In this document: positions 6,887 through 7,000 of the stretch, piece after piece | Numbering within the stretch: position 1 is the stretch's first letter | How the letters are laid out: each line of letters opens with the position of its first letter | DNA from: Leptospira wolffii serovar Khorat str. Khorat-H2 | Lineage (GTDB): Bacteria > Spirochaetota > Leptospiria > Leptospirales > Leptospiraceae | NCBI RefSeq assembly: GCF_000306115.2 | Contig: NZ_AKWX02000014.1 | Span: forward strand, 8,001-15,000 | DNA: 7,000 bases | Direction: 5' to 3' | Notes under the pieces: generated by a model | Database searches by the model: none | Told to the model about the DNA's origin: nothing | What the model saw: only the letters and a program-made list of their open reading frames with translations | Translations under genes and position numbers: made by a program

Positions 6887-7000
6887 CAGTCGTTCGCTTT
6901 CGCGGTCGTTTACTCGCTCCTAAGGTCGCTGCGTTAGGGATACGCAGGACGCGTAGCGGACCCCGCAGCCGAAGGCGAGGAGTCCGAAGCGAAGCGGAGT
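6887..7000. repeat. GC-rich imperfect palindromic element, truncated by window end
   Basis: Composition turns sharply GC-rich 7 bases after the stop at 6880. GCTGCG (6928-6933) pairs with CGCAGC (6964-6969). Inside it TACGC (6941-6945) pairs with GCGTA (6951-6955) across a five-base loop. Outside it, the left flank (from about 6889) and the right flank to 7000 are imperfectly complementary (CGCTTTCGC-like against GCGAAGCG-like). No T-run follows, so it is not a classical rho-independent terminator. It resembles a dispersed extragenic palindromic repeat, and it could also shield the mRNA 3' end. Confidence 0.55.

Noticed and set aside
6884..6940. Possible integron attC site (TTTTAAC ... GTTAGGG about 60 bases apart after a gene)
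   Set aside because: The ends deviate from RYYYAAC and GTTRRRY at one position each, and the inner arms are not complementary in the way attC L boxes are. No integrase is visible.

Overview
The window looks like a stretch of accessory DNA from a spirochaete, most likely Leptospira. This rests on overall character: AT-rich coding sequence, A/T-ending codons, and a GC-rich palindromic intergenic element at the right edge. No marker gene fixes the species. The content is typical of a defence or mobile-element island: nuclease, helicase, toxin-antitoxin-like and mobile-element-like genes, with no housekeeping gene.

Positions 1-3416 (minus strand) hold a very large open frame that runs off the left edge, with 1138 codons visible. 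It fuses an N-terminal single-HKD phospholipase D-type nuclease domain to a complete SNF2/superfamily 2 helicase and a long C-terminal region. It is probably the motor-nuclease subunit of a restriction or other anti-phage system whose partners lie to the left.

Positions 3577-5498 (minus strand) form a compact operon read from right to left. First comes an XRE helix-turn-helix/ImmA-IrrE metallopeptidase fusion. A PIN-domain ribonuclease overlaps its stop codon by 4 bases (ATGA), and a short YdjM/DUF457-like metal-dependent hydrolase follows 18 bases later. The operon starts in a 38-bp dyad (5499-5536) containing a good -35/-10 pair. The predicted transcription start falls on or one base before the ATG, so the first gene is probably translated from a leaderless mRNA and repressed by its own HTH product. 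The likely logic is toxin (PIN RNase) with antitoxin/regulator (HTH plus protease).

Positions 5804-6880 (plus strand) carry a divergently read gene joining a DUF1016 N-terminal (YhcG-type) domain to a C-terminal staphylococcal-nuclease (SNase/TNase) domain with its catalytic residues intact. YhcG proteins normally end in a PD-(D/E)XK nuclease instead. A degenerate SNase-like segment precedes the active domain, and a 25-bp near-perfect palindrome lies in frame within it.

Positions 6887-7000 are a GC-rich, imperfectly palindromic element reaching the window edge. It may be a dispersed repeat or a terminator-like structure. The two remaining gaps (3417-3576 and 5537-5803) hold only weak promoter or operator candidates.
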